Assembly (NCBI GenBank): GCA_902587215.1
Contig: CACIKJ010000001.1
Coordinates: forward strand, 20,026-84,025
DNA length: 64,000 nucleotides
Direction: 5' to 3'
Source of the DNA: an uncultured Pelagibacteraceae bacterium
GTDB taxonomy: Bacteria; Pseudomonadota; Alphaproteobacteria; Pelagibacterales; Pelagibacteraceae
Shown one piece after another: positions 25,006-33,121 of this stretch. Both the position numbers and the translations under genes were made by a program. The first letter of the stretch is position 1, and every line of letters begins with the position of its first letter. The notes below the pieces were generated by a model that made no database searches, had not been told where the DNA came from, and worked only from the letters and a program-made list of their open reading frames with translations.

Positions 25006-26145
25006 ATGCAATTTAAAAAATTATATATTTTAAAAGAGTTATATAAATCCTTTTTTTCATTATTATTTTCTCAAATTAACAAAAAAAAAGATTTTGTTTT
25101 TTATTCAGAATCTTTATTTTATAAAAATTATTATTATGATTTATTAAATAAATTGAATAATAAAAAAAAATCAGTGTCAATTTTGAGTTCAGACATTAAT
25201 GAATATTTGGATCTTAAAAATAATAATTTCAATGTTTATTTCATAGGAACGGGTTTTTTTAGAATTTTAGTATTTAATATTATTAACTGCAATAATTTTT
25301 TAATGACTATGACGGATATAGGTAACAATCTAAATAAATCAAAATTTTGTGACAAATACATTTATTTTTTTCATTGCATGCATAGTACTCATAAAATGTA
25401 TACTGAAAAAGCTTTTGATAATTATAATGTTATTTTTACAATAGGTCAGTTTCAAACAAAAGAAATAATCAAAAATGAAAATGTTAATAAACTCAATAAA
25501 AAGAAAATATTTGAAACCGGTTATTTTTATTTAGATTTCCTTGAAAAAAATTGTAATAAAAAAATAAGCGATAAAAAAAATATTTTATTTGCTCCAAGTT
25601 GGAATTATGACCAAAATAATTTATTTAACAATCATGGATATAATATTATAGACAAACTGTTAAAAAGTAACTTTGAATTAACTTTTAGACCTCACCCTGA
25701 AATTATCAAAAGAAATAAGAATGAATATATTAAAATAATTAATCAATTCAAAAATAATAATTCTTTTAAAATAGATAATCATCATTCTAATATTTACTCG
25801 ATGGAAAAAGCCTCACTTTTGATTACCGATAACTCCTCAATTGCTGTTGAATACTCGTTTGTATTTTATAGACCTGTAATTTTTATTGATTACAAAGATA
25901 AAATACATAATAAAAATTACGAGAAAATAAGTAATTTTACTTTCGAGGGTGATTTTAAAAACAAAATTGGGATTTCTATTTCTAATGATCAAATAGATAA
26001 TTTAGGACAAATTTGCGAACAATCAATTTCAAATTCATTTTCAAAAAGAAATGAGATCGACAAAATAAAAAAAGAATACCTATCAAACATCTCAAACTCT
26101 GTTGATACAGCTTGTAAAATATTAACTGATGTGACATTCTCATAA
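25006..26145 (+). CDS. CDP-glycerol glycerophosphotransferase-like protein (TagF/TagB fold)
   Basis: A 379-residue GT-B-like protein. The C-terminal half has the family's landmarks: ILFAPSWNYDQN, the FRPHPE motif whose His is catalytic in TagF, and LLITDNSSIAVEYSFVFYRPVIFID. The N-terminal half is not clearly recognised. Relatives transfer glycerol phosphate or other groups from CDP-linked donors to surface polymers at the cytoplasmic face. A CDP-linked donor, cytidine diphosphoramidate, is what the neighbouring three genes are predicted to make, so this is a candidate user; true glycerophosphate or another CDP-polyol is equally open. Confidence 0.7.
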   Translation: MQFKKLYILKELYKSFFSLLFSQINKKKDFVFYSESLFYKNYYYDLLNKLNNKKKSVSILSSDINEYLDLKNNNFNVYFIGTGFFRILVFNIINCNNFLMTMTDIGNNLNKSKFCDKYIYFFHCMHSTHKMYTEKAFDNYNVIFTIGQFQTKEIIKNENVNKLNKKKIFETGYFYLDFLEKNCNKKISDKKNILFAPSWNYDQNNLFNNHGYNIIDKLLKSNFELTFRPHPEIIKRNKNEYIKIINQFKNNNSFKIDNHHSNIYSMEKASLLITDNSSIAVEYSFVFYRPVIFIDYKDKIHNKNYEKISNFTFEGDFKNKIGISISNDQIDNLGQICEQSISNSFSKRNEIDKIKKEYLSNISNSVDTACKILTDVTFS

Positions 26146-26169
26146 ATAAAAAAATTTTACTTATTACCC

Positions 26170-26198
26170 TTGTTCAATTATAAATATTAGCATAAATA
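26170..26198 (+). promoter_or_regulatory. Probable promoter of tRNA-Leu (and nadK)
   Basis: TTGTTC at 26170-26175 and TAAATA at 26193-26198 are 17 bp apart, placing a start near 26205, about 12 bases before the tRNA. Judged by eye only. Confidence 0.4.
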
Positions 26199-26216
26199 CT
26201 CATGAAATTCATTAAT

Positions 26217-26302
26217 GCCCTCGTGGTGAAATTGGTAGACACAAAGGACTTAAAATCCTTGCCCATTTGGGAGTGCCAGTTCGAGTCTGGCCGAGGGCAC
26301 CA
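26217..26302 (+). tRNA. tRNA-Leu (anticodon TAA)
   Basis: The 86-base gene folds as a type II tRNA: acceptor arms GCCCTCG/CGAGGGC, anticodon stem AAGGA/TCCTT with loop CTTAAAA (anticodon TAA), a long variable arm (GCCC...GGGAG region) and T-loop GTTCGAGTC. The CCA end is encoded at 26300-26302. Only five bases separate it from the nadK start codon, so both must share a transcript unless a promoter lies within the tRNA. Confidence 0.95.
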
Positions 26303-26307
26303 CTAAA

Positions 26308-27081
26308 ATGAAAAATTTGTTAATAGTTTCAGACAAAAATAAAAAATCGGAAAATATCAAATTAAAAGTTTTAAAAAAAGTTCAAAACACACAATTCAAA
26401 AAAAGAAAATTAATAATAGTTATTGGTGGAGATGGATTTATGCTTCAAACTTTAAAGAAATTTTATAAATATAAAAAACCTTTTTATGGAATAAATTCAG
26501 GAGATTATGGATTTTTAATGAATAAATTTTACGAAAAAAATTTTTTAAAAAATATATCTAAATCTGATTTAATTAAAATATCACCTCTGCAAATGATAGT
26601 TAAAAATAAGTTTAATAAAATAAAAAAATCAATAGCTATTAATGAAATATCAATCTTACGACAAAGCAGACAGGCAGCGTCAGTTTCAATTAAAAACGGC
26701 TCTAATTATGTTATTAAGAAATTAAGGGGGGATGGTTTGCTTGTTTGTACTCCAGCAGGAAGTACTGCTTATAATCTCTCAGTTCATGGTCCAATTTTAA
26801 ATCTAAATTCAAATAAATTAGCAATCTCACCTGTAAGTCCATTTAGACCAAGAAGATGGAAAGGTAAAATTGTAAGCAATAAGTCAAAAATAATAATTAA
26901 AAATTTAAACCCAAAGAAAAGACCTATAAGTGCTGTAGCTGATAACGTAGAAGTTCGTAATGTTGTGGAAGTAAAAATCAGTGAGAATAAAAAAATTATG
27001 TTTAACCTTATGTATAATAAAAATAAATCAATAGAAAAAAAAATTAAAATCGAACAACTTAGAAAAGAAATTGGAAAGTAA
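26308..27081 (+). CDS. nadK: NAD kinase
   Basis: Phosphorylates NAD to NADP. The 257-residue protein has the key IVIGGDGFMLQ motif with GGDG at 40-43 (Asp42 catalytic), FYGINSGDYGFLMN, the AINEISILR (Asn-Glu) motif, GDGLLVCTPAGSTAYNLS and the beta-domain around LAISPVSPF. It starts five bases after the tRNA-Leu CCA end; no separate Shine-Dalgarno fits there, though GAGGG in the tRNA acceptor strand (26293-26297) lies ten bases ahead of the ATG. It meets the convergent GDPD gene after one base. Confidence 0.92.
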   Translation: MKNLLIVSDKNKKSENIKLKVLKKVQNTQFKKRKLIIVIGGDGFMLQTLKKFYKYKKPFYGINSGDYGFLMNKFYEKNFLKNISKSDLIKISPLQMIVKNKFNKIKKSIAINEISILRQSRQAASVSIKNGSNYVIKKLRGDGLLVCTPAGSTAYNLSVHGPILNLNSNKLAISPVSPFRPRRWKGKIVSNKSKIIIKNLNPKKRPISAVADNVEVRNVVEVKISENKKIMFNLMYNKNKSIEKKIKIEQLRKEIGK

Positions 27082-27082
27082 A

Positions 27083-27922
27083 TTAATAGGTGTCACATAT
27101 AACCGATATACAACTATTATTATTAAAATCCCAAAAATCAGTATAAATATTTGTAAAAAATTTATCCATGTTGTTATTTATAAAATCACTGTTGTTACTT
27201 GTATAAGCAAAGACAAAAATACCTTTTCTAACTAGTTTAGCATATATTTCTTTATTTTTTATTATATCTTCAGAATGTGCGGTTACGATTTTAATATTGT
27301 TTTCTATTACAAAATCATAATCCTTGAAATTAAATGAATAAACTGGATTTATTATTTTATTTTTAACAGAATAAATAAAGTTTTTTTTACCAAATATCTC
27401 AATTAAAATTCTATTTTTATCGAATTTAAAATCTTTATATATTTTTTCAAAATTATTTGTTTTATCGGTTAAAAAATAAATATCACTATTCTCACCAAAT
27501 ATTTTATTTATTTGATCTACTTCTAAAGGTTTATATTTATTGAATAGTCTTAAATTTAAAAATTCATCATATAGAATTGCGTTTTCATTGGTATTTATAT
27601 AATTTGAATTGTTTTTAAAAGAAATCCAATCATGAACTCCAACAAATTTGTTATCTAGAGTTTCTTTTAAATCTATTTCAATTATTTTAAAACCTAAACT
27701 AATACTTTGATTTATTGCTTCTAGGGAATTAGTATATTTGATATTTTCGATTCCACCACCAGCGTGAGCAATAAATTTATATTGTTTTTCATTTAACTTT
27801 TCTAATAGCTCCAGATTATATATTGGTTGCTTATTAATATTATTGAAAACTATAAAAATTAATAACAACAATATTATAATAACAGTTAAAATTTTAATTA
27901 AATGTTTACTTCCAAAAATCAT
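27083..27922 (-). CDS. Membrane-anchored glycerophosphodiester phosphodiesterase-like protein
   Basis: The 279-residue protein has one N-terminal transmembrane segment (about 8-28) and a GDPD/PI-PLC TIM barrel outside. The active-site set is visible: His53 in FIAHAGGG, TNSLEA at 64-69, Glu82 and Asp84 in IIEIDL and His97 in GVHDW; the barrel looks compact. Family enzymes release glycerol phosphate from glycerophosphodiesters. It begins in the last 17 bp of the upstream sulfatase-fold gene, so the two probably share a message and act on the same periplasmic glycerophosphate polymer or lipid. Substrate is inferred. Confidence 0.72.
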   Translation of the reverse strand: MIFGSKHLIKILTVIIILLLLIFIVFNNINKQPIYNLELLEKLNEKQYKFIAHAGGGIENIKYTNSLEAINQSISLGFKIIEIDLKETLDNKFVGVHDWISFKNNSNYINTNENAILYDEFLNLRLFNKYKPLEVDQINKIFGENSDIYFLTDKTNNFEKIYKDFKFDKNRILIEIFGKKNFIYSVKNKIINPVYSFNFKDYDFVIENNIKIVTAHSEDIIKNKEIYAKLVRKGIFVFAYTSNNSDFINNNMDKFFTNIYTDFWDFNNNSCISVICDTY

Positions 27923-28985
27923 AATAAAAATTAGATATTTTATAAATATTATTTTCTAGGCTTTTAAAATATTTATCATAGTCGAAAAAATCTCTTGTTT
28001 CAAAAATTGTATAACCCAATCCGAGTCTATCGCCATAATTTAAATTTAATGATTGTAGAATTGTTGGAAAAAAATCATAATGTGTCATCAGAGATCTTTT
28101 TTGTATTTTTTTATCTGTTAAAATTCTACCATAAATTGATCTATCCAAATTTTTATTTATTGCCAAAGTATTTTTATGATTATTGTATATGTCATCCATT
28201 GGATACAAATGGTCTCCTAGTAAAACAATAGAAACACTATCTTTGTAACTATCAAAAATATTTTCAATAAATTCATGTAAACTTGTGGCCGTACAATGAA
28301 TCGAATTAATCAAATCATCATTGCTTAGATCATTATTTTTACATGTTGGATCTACATAACCAGGAAAATGATTATCAGTAGTTAAAATTGTGATATTAAA
28401 ATTTTTATTTTGCTGTTTATATTTTTTTATCTCATCAAAAGCCTTTTTGAAAATGACACTATCGTTTACACCATTAGACCAGGAATTTTTGGGTATGTTA
28501 TTTTGTTTATCAAAGTATTTTTTTTCAAATATTTGATCATATCCATGATTAGAAAAAAAAATATCCATTGCATGAAATGATATCTCACCTGAATAAATTA
28601 ACGTATTACTATAGTTATTAATTTTTAAAATGTCACCTAAACAAGTAGCATTTGGTAAAAAACTCTTCATACCAAAAACATTTCTTTGATGTTTTAATTT
28701 ATCTTTTTTATAAATTAATCTAGTATCAAAAATGCCTATTGGTTTTTGGGGAATACCACATTGAGTTGAAACAATACTCCCAATCGTAAAGTTATTAAAT
28801 TTTGTCTCTAAAAAAAATGGAACTTTTTGTGATGGAAAATTAAGTTTTTCCATAATAGAATTTTCAAACGCAGGATTTTCTAAATAATTTTCTTCAAAAG
28901 ACTCAATGTATATTAAAATTAGGTCTTTTTTGTTTTCTTTAATAAAAGATTTATTTAAATTTGCCTCTATATAATTATTTTTCAA
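27906..28985 (-). CDS. OpgB/LtaS-like phosphoglycerol transferase, catalytic domain (N-terminus apparently interrupted)
   Basis: The open frame from a TTG at 28985 codes a sulfatase-fold catalytic domain: LILIYIESFEENYL (first metal site), TIGSIVSTQCGIP nucleophile region, ILTTDNHFPGY, and LLGDHLYPMDD (second metal site), as in the phosphoglycerol transferases OpgB/MdoB and LtaS. The TTG is not the natural start: coding continues upstream with transmembrane sequence and NRYFGNVSFDLI, up to an in-frame TAA at 29351-29349. With that part the protein would be about 480 residues and membrane-anchored. It overlaps the GDPD gene by 17 bp. Either the gene is newly broken, starts at a rare codon, or the base call is wrong. 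Confidence 0.65.
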   Translation of the reverse strand: MKNNYIEANLNKSFIKENKKDLILIYIESFEENYLENPAFENSIMEKLNFPSQKVPFFLETKFNNFTIGSIVSTQCGIPQKPIGIFDTRLIYKKDKLKHQRNVFGMKSFLPNATCLGDILKINNYSNTLIYSGEISFHAMDIFFSNHGYDQIFEKKYFDKQNNIPKNSWSNGVNDSVIFKKAFDEIKKYKQQNKNFNITILTTDNHFPGYVDPTCKNNDLSNDDLINSIHCTATSLHEFIENIFDSYKDSVSIVLLGDHLYPMDDIYNNHKNTLAINKNLDRSIYGRILTDKKIQKRSLMTHYDFFPTILQSLNLNYGDRLGLGYTIFETRDFFDYDKYFKSLENNIYKISNFYYDFWK

Positions 28986-29363
28986 AAATTGATTATCATT
29001 TTCAATATTAATACTTTCAAAAAAATTTATTCTTTCTAAATTAAAAATAGTAACGACAACAAAAAAAATTGAATTAATTAATATTAATTTTAATGTAAGA
29101 ATTTTTTTTTTGAAAATTTTATATTGTGTAAATAAAATAATAATACAAAATAAAATTGGTGCATATATACAATATTCGATAAATTTATTTATTACATAAT
29201 CGTCAGCATCAACTAACCCTTGAAATCCAAAATTTATATTTATTAATATTAAATCAAAACTAACATTTCCAAAGTATCTGTTGATCCATAAATTAAAAAA
29301 AATAGAAAATAGGCCAATAAAAATTATGACTGTTAAAAAAAACAGATTTTATAATTTTTTCAT
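28986..29363 (-). other. Upstream membrane-domain coding part of the OpgB/LtaS-like gene, interrupted by an early TAA
   Basis: This 378-bp stretch has no separate gene. In the frame of the downstream gene it reads, after ATG at 29363, M-K-K-L, then TAA, then N-L-F-F-L-T-V-I-I-F with two to three transmembrane segments, and NRYFGNVSFD and GLVDADDYVINKF between them, patterns of this enzyme family. A single base change, AAA or TAT to TAA, at the fifth codon would explain it. No ATG, GTG or TTG lies in frame between the TAA and 28985; CTG at 29345 is the first near-cognate codon. Confidence 0.6.
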
Positions 29364-29461
29364 ACATTCAAATATAGAAACTAAGTATATATATGAGTAA
29401 ATCAATTACTAATTATTTATTGAATATTTAATTTAAGAATTTCTTGATTTTATTAATTTTC

Positions 29462-29537
29462 TGGTGCCCCCACACGGACTCGAACCGCGGACCTACTGAT
29501 TACAAATCAGTTGCTCTACCAGCTGAGCTATAGGGGC
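29462..29537 (-). tRNA. tRNA-Thr (anticodon TGT)
   Basis: Read on the minus strand, 76 bases fold as a cloverleaf: acceptor GCCCCTA/TGGGGGC, D-arm GCTC-AGCTGGTA-GAGC, anticodon stem ACTGA/TCAGT with loop TTTGTAA (anticodon TGT), T-arm CGCGG-TTCGAGT-CCGTG, discriminator A and encoded CCA. It lies 38 bp downstream of rlmB on the same strand. Confidence 0.95.
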
Positions 29538-29575
29538 ACGTTTTGTTTTTTAGTACTTAATTTAATAAGATCAAG

Positions 29576-30313
29576 TTATTTTTTAATAGAATTTATATGA
29601 TGAAATACAATTGATGCACTATTTGCAAGATTTAAACTTTCAATTTTATTACTGATTTCGATTTTAACAGTAAAGTCTAGATATTTCTCTGTATGTTTTT
29701 TCATTCCATATCCTTCTGAACCAAAAACTAATACATTATTTCCTTCCCATTTTATTTCATTTAAATTTTTATTAGCAGATCCATCAAAACCATATATCCA
29801 AAAATTTTTTTCTTTTAATGATTTTAATGTTGAATTTATATTAGAAACTATAAATATATTTAAATGCTCAATACCTCCGCTGGCCGCTTTATGCATTAGC
29901 TTGCTTTTTTCAGGATAATCTCTTTCTCTCACTATTAGTCCATCAATATTAAATGCACTTGCACTTCTTATAATTGAACCAATATTTCTTGGATCTGTTG
30001 CACCTGCAAGACAAACAAAATTTAAATTATTTTTATTTTTTATATATTCTTTAAGTTCAATTTTGTCTAATTTTTCAACCTCAGCAACAAAACCTTGGTG
30101 TAAAATATTTTCATTTCTGCAGTAATTGTCTAATTCTTTTTTAGTTTTAAAAAATACTTTTAAATTTGTAAGTAAATTTTTATTTGGACTTTCTCGATGA
30201 ATTGTCTTTTTACTTTCTTCAGTTAAAAATATTTTAAGAACTTTTCTCTCATTATTTTTAAGCGCTTCAATAACGGGGTGTTTTCCAACTATAAAATATG
30301 ATGATTTATTCAT
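29576..30313 (-). CDS. rlmB: 23S rRNA (guanosine-2'-O-)-methyltransferase RlmB
   Basis: SpoU-family enzyme that methylates the ribose of G2251 in 23S rRNA. The 245-residue protein has an N-terminal L30e-like substrate-binding domain (GKHPVIEALKNNERKVLKIFL) and the C-terminal SPOUT knot: FVCLAGATDPRNIGSIIRSA, LVFGSEGYGM and IESLNLANSASIVFHH, motifs 1-3 in order. It diverges from the tRNA-Tyr/tuf transcription unit across 133 bp and is followed by tRNA-Thr on the same strand. Confidence 0.92.
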   Translation of the reverse strand: MNKSSYFIVGKHPVIEALKNNERKVLKIFLTEESKKTIHRESPNKNLLTNLKVFFKTKKELDNYCRNENILHQGFVAEVEKLDKIELKEYIKNKNNLNFVCLAGATDPRNIGSIIRSASAFNIDGLIVRERDYPEKSKLMHKAASGGIEHLNIFIVSNINSTLKSLKEKNFWIYGFDGSANKNLNEIKWEGNNVLVFGSEGYGMKKHTEKYLDFTVKIEISNKIESLNLANSASIVFHHINSIKK

Positions 30314-30364
30314 TTTGACCTTATTTTACACGTTTTTTGATAGATTTTACCATAAATTCTAATA

Positions 30365-30392
30365 TTGCAATTATAAGATAAAAATATATAAA
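30365..30392 (+). promoter_or_regulatory. Probable promoter of tRNA-Tyr/tRNA-Gly/tuf unit
   Basis: TTGCAA at 30365-30370 and TATAAA at 30387-30392 are 16 bp apart, followed by the GC-containing AACCGCC near the expected start. It lies in the 133-bp divergent gap before tRNA-Tyr. Judged by eye. Confidence 0.4.
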
Positions 30393-30400
30393 CCGCCTGT

Positions 30401-30420
30401 TGTTTAAGCTTTATTAAACA
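30401..30420 (+). repeat. Inverted repeat upstream of tRNA-Tyr, related to a palindrome upstream of tRNA-Gly
   Basis: TGTTTAA-gcttta-TTAAACA is a perfect 7-bp inverted repeat. The perfect palindrome TGTTTAAACA at 30541-30550, between tRNA-Tyr and tRNA-Gly, has the same arms. Both lie in a leader 20-27 bases before a mature tRNA 5' end, so they may fold in the precursor or mark processing sites. Confidence 0.35.
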
Positions 30421-30446
30421 TGTGGACACTCTTCCATTTAAAATCT

Positions 30447-30532
<86 letters not shown>

Positions 30533-30540
30533 TTTAATAT

Positions 30541-30550
30541 TGTTTAAACA
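30541..30550. repeat. Palindrome TGTTTAAACA between tRNA-Tyr and tRNA-Gly
   Basis: A perfect 10-bp palindrome in the 37-bp spacer of the tRNA pair; it shares its arms with the inverted repeat at 30401-30420. Both are followed by a similar GGAGCGAACACTT/TGTGGACACTCTT stretch, so the spacers look related. Confidence 0.35.
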
Positions 30551-30569
30551 GGAGCGAACACTTGGGTTT

Positions 30570-30643
30570 GCGGGTGTAGTTCAGTGGTAGAACACTAGCC
30601 TTCCAAGCTGGTTGCGTGGGTTCGATTCCCATCACCCGCTCCA
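30570..30643 (+). tRNA. tRNA-Gly (anticodon TCC)
   Basis: A 74-base cloverleaf with acceptor GCGGGTG/CACCCGC, D-loop TTCAGTGGTAGAA, anticodon loop CTTCCAA (anticodon TCC), T-arm with GTTCGATTC, discriminator T and encoded CCA (30641-30643). The tuf gene starts 36 bp later, so tRNA and tuf are probably on one transcript. Confidence 0.95.
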
Positions 30644-30679
30644 AATGAAATAAAAATTATAAGTGAGGTAAAAAATATA

Positions 30680-31870
30680 ATGTCAAAAGAAAAGTTTAAT
30701 AGATCGAAGCCACATTGTAATATTGGAACAATTGGCCACGTCGATCACGGTAAAACAACTCTTACGGCTGCAATTACAAAAGTATTGTCAGAGTCTGGTG
30801 GAGCGCAATTTACTGCATATGATCAAATTGATAAAGCACCTGAAGAGAAAGAAAGAGGTATTACTATTTCTACGGCTCACGTTGAGTATGAAACTGATAA
30901 AAGACATTATGCTCACGTAGATTGCCCAGGTCACGCTGACTATGTTAAAAACATGATAACAGGTGCAGCGCAAATGGACGGCGCAATATTGGTTGTAAAT
31001 GCAGCTGATGGTCCTATGCCACAAACAAAAGAACATATACTTTTAGCAAGACAAGTAGGAGTTCCAGCAATTGTAGTATTTTTAAATAAAGTTGATCAAG
31101 TTGATGATAAAGAAATGATTGATTTAGTTGAAGAGGAAATTAAAGAACTTTTAACTTCATATAAGTTTCCAGGAGATAAAACTCCAATAATTAAAGGTTC
31201 AGCATTGGCAGCAGTTGAAGGAAGAGATGAAGCTATTGGCAAGAATGCAATTATGGAATTAATGAAAGCAGTTGATGATTTCATACCACAGCCTGATAGA
31301 CCAAAAGATAAACCTTTTTTAATGCCAGTTGAAGATGTTTTCTCTATTTCTGGAAGAGGTACAGTTGTAACAGGAAGAGTTGAACAAGGTGTTGTAAAAA
31401 CTGGAGAAGAAATAGAAATTGTTGGCATAAGAGAGACAAAAAAATCTGTATGTACTGGTGTTGAGATGTTTAGAAAAATTTTAGATACTGGTGAAGCAGG
31501 TGATAACATAGGAGCTCTTTTAAGAGGAGTTGAAAGAGAAGATGTTGAAAGAGGTCAAGTATTATGTAAACCAGGCTCTGTTACACCACATACTAAATTT
31601 GAAGCTCAAGCATACGTATTGAAAAAAGAAGAGGGCGGAAGACATACTCCATTCTTTACTAAGTACAGACCACAGTTTTATTTTAGAACTACAGATGTTA
31701 CGGGTGAAGTTGAATTACCAGCGGGTACTGAAATGGTAATGCCAGGTGACGATGCTAAATTTACTGTTAAACTAATTACTCCTATTGCAATGAGTGAAAA
31801 ATTAAATTTTGCGATTAGAGAAGGTGGTAGAACAGTAGGTGCTGGAGTAGTAACTAAAATTATAGAGTAA
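30680..31870 (+). CDS. tuf: Elongation factor Tu
   Basis: GTPase that brings aminoacyl-tRNA to the ribosome. The 396-residue protein is near identical in pattern to bacterial EF-Tu: P-loop [10 protein letters not shown], switch residues [24 protein letters not shown], and domains II and III to the end [15 protein letters not shown] ribosome site lies at 30665-30669. It sits between tRNA-Gly and tRNA-Trp ahead of secE, and no second copy follows fusA in the str operon, so this may be the only tuf nearby. Base composition is milder in AT than its neighbours, as expected for a highly expressed gene. Confidence 0.98.
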   Translation: MSKEKFNRSKPHCNIGTIGHVDHGKTTLTAAITKVLSESGGAQFTAYDQIDKAPEEKERGITISTAHVEYETDKRHYAHVDCPGHADYVKNMITGAAQMDGAILVVNAADGPMPQTKEHILLARQVGVPAIVVFLNKVDQVDDKEMIDLVEEEIKELLTSYKFPGDKTPIIKGSALAAVEGRDEAIGKNAIMELMKAVDDFIPQPDRPKDKPFLMPVEDVFSISGRGTVVTGRVEQGVVKTGEEIEIVGIRETKKSVCTGVEMFRKILDTGEAGDNIGALLRGVEREDVERGQVLCKPGSVTPHTKFEAQAYVLKKEEGGRHTPFFTKYRPQFYFRTTDVTGEVELPAGTEMVMPGDDAKFTVKLITPIAMSEKLNFAIREGGRTVGAGVVTKIIE

Positions 31871-31878
31871 AACTCCAT

Positions 31879-31954
31879 AGGAGTGTAGCTCAATTGGTAG
31901 AGCGCCGGTCTCCAAAACCGGAGGTTGGGGGTTCGATTCCCTCCGCTCCTGCCA
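31879..31954 (+). tRNA. tRNA-Trp (anticodon CCA)
   Basis: A 76-base cloverleaf: acceptor AGGAGTG/CGCTCCT, D-arm GCTC-AATTGGTA-GAGC, anticodon loop CTCCAAA (anticodon CCA), T-loop GTTCGATTC, discriminator G and encoded CCA (31952-31954). It is nine bases after tuf and 17 before secE, the common tuf-trpT-secE arrangement. Confidence 0.96.
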
Positions 31955-31971
31955 TTAAGTATAAGGATTTT

Positions 31972-32163
31972 ATGAAGAACCCATTAAAATTTTTCCAAGA
32001 AGTTAAAAATGAAGCTTTTAAAGTTTCATGGCCCACGTCTAAAGAAACCATTCAAGGATCTTTAATGGTAGCAGCCATGGCAATTATCGCATCTTTATTT
32101 TTTCTTCTTTTAGATCAAATTTTAAAGTTTTTCTTAGAAATAATCTTGCAAGTGAGTTTTTAA
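31972..32163 (+). CDS. secE: Preprotein translocase subunit SecE
   Basis: A 63-residue single-span subunit that clamps SecY in the inner-membrane protein channel. It starts MKNPLKFFQEVKNEAFKVSWP, the amphipathic surface helix with the conserved Val-x-Trp-Pro, and has one transmembrane helix (about 32-54). The ATG at 31972 has an AAGGA site six to ten bases upstream. A longer reading from 31894 would be tRNA-Trp sequence and is wrong. It is followed by nusG with a one-base overlap. Confidence 0.93.
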   Translation: MKNPLKFFQEVKNEAFKVSWPTSKETIQGSLMVAAMAIIASLFFLLLDQILKFFLEIILQVSF

Positions 32164-32693
32164 TGTCAAATTGGTTTATAGTACAATCTCATTCAAGCTT
32201 TGAAAATAAAGTTGCGCAACAAATTAAAGATGAGGCTGATAAGAATAAAATTGCAGATAAAATTGAGGAAATAATAGTTCCAACTCACGATGTGACAGAA
32301 GTTAGACGAGGAAAAAGAGTACAAAGAAAAAAGAAATATTTTCCTGGTTATGTACTAATTAAATGTGAAATGACAGATGACATATATCATATGATTAAAT
32401 CTTTGAAAAAGGTTAGTGGTTTTTTAGGGTCAAAGGGTTCTCCTGTGCCTGTATCAGACAAAGAAATTGAGAAGATTTTAGGTGAAATAAAAGATGGTGT
32501 AGTTCAACCAAAATCTGGTATAGATTACGCGATTGGTGAAAAAGTTCAGGTAATAGATGGACCTTTTGCATCCTTTAGTGGTTTGGTAGAAGAAATTGAT
32601 GAAGACAAGTCTAAAGTTAAAGTTTCTGTATCAATATTTGGTAGACCAACCCCTGTTGAGCTTGAGTTTAACCAAGTAGAGAAGGTAAGTTAA
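32163..32693 (+). CDS. nusG: Transcription termination/antitermination protein NusG
   Basis: Links RNA polymerase to ribosomes and to Rho. The 176-residue protein has the N-terminal NGN domain ([34 protein letters not shown]) and a C-terminal KOW domain ([15 protein letters not shown]...[16 protein letters not shown]). It lies between secE and rplK with one-base overlaps on both sides, the normal gene order. Confidence 0.96.
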   Translation: MSNWFIVQSHSSFENKVAQQIKDEADKNKIADKIEEIIVPTHDVTEVRRGKRVQRKKKYFPGYVLIKCEMTDDIYHMIKSLKKVSGFLGSKGSPVPVSDKEIEKILGEIKDGVVQPKSGIDYAIGEKVQVIDGPFASFSGLVEEIDEDKSKVKVSVSIFGRPTPVELEFNQVEKVS

Positions 32694-33121
32694 TGGCAAA
32701 AAAAGAAATTGCGGGATATGTAAAATTACAGATCAAAGGTGGTCAAGCTAATCCAGCTCCTCCAGTTGGCCCTGCTTTAGGACAAAGAGGAATTAATATA
32801 ATGGATTTTTGTAAAGCATTTAATGAAAAAACCAAAGGCTTAATGGGAAAACCTGTTCCAGTAATAATAACTGTTTATAAAGATAAAAAATTTGATTTTA
32901 TAATTAAAACACCACCAGCAACTTACTATATCAAAGAAAAATTGAAATTAAAAAGTGGATCATCAGAACCGGGTAGAAATATTGTTAAATCAATTACAAA
33001 AAAACAATTAGAAGAAATAGCGAAAGAAAAAATGGCTGATCTAAATGCACATGATACAGAACAAGCAGCAAAAATTATAGCAGGATCAGCAAGATCAATG
33101 GGTATTGAGGTTAAAGAGTGA
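32693..33121 (+). CDS. rplK: 50S ribosomal protein L11
   Basis: Binds the GTPase-associated region of 23S rRNA. The 142-residue protein shows [20 protein letters not shown] at the N-terminus (flexible domain contacting release factors and RelA signalling) and the C-terminal RNA-binding domain ending [10 protein letters not shown]. Overlaps with nusG (1 bp) and rplA (ATGA) support co-translation. Confidence 0.97.
   Translation: MAKKEIAGYVKLQIKGGQANPAPPVGPALGQRGINIMDFCKAFNEKTKGLMGKPVPVIITVYKDKKFDFIIKTPPATYYIKEKLKLKSGSSEPGRNIVKSITKKQLEEIAKEKMADLNAHDTEQAAKIIAGSARSMGIEVKE

Noticed and set aside
30788-31509. Open frames antisense to tuf
   Set aside because: Shadow frames of a highly conserved gene with low-complexity composition and no motif.
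31894-31971. A longer SecE reading with 26 extra N-terminal residues
   Set aside because: The extension is translated tRNA-Trp sequence; the ATG at 31972 has a ribosome site and gives the normal SecE N-terminus.
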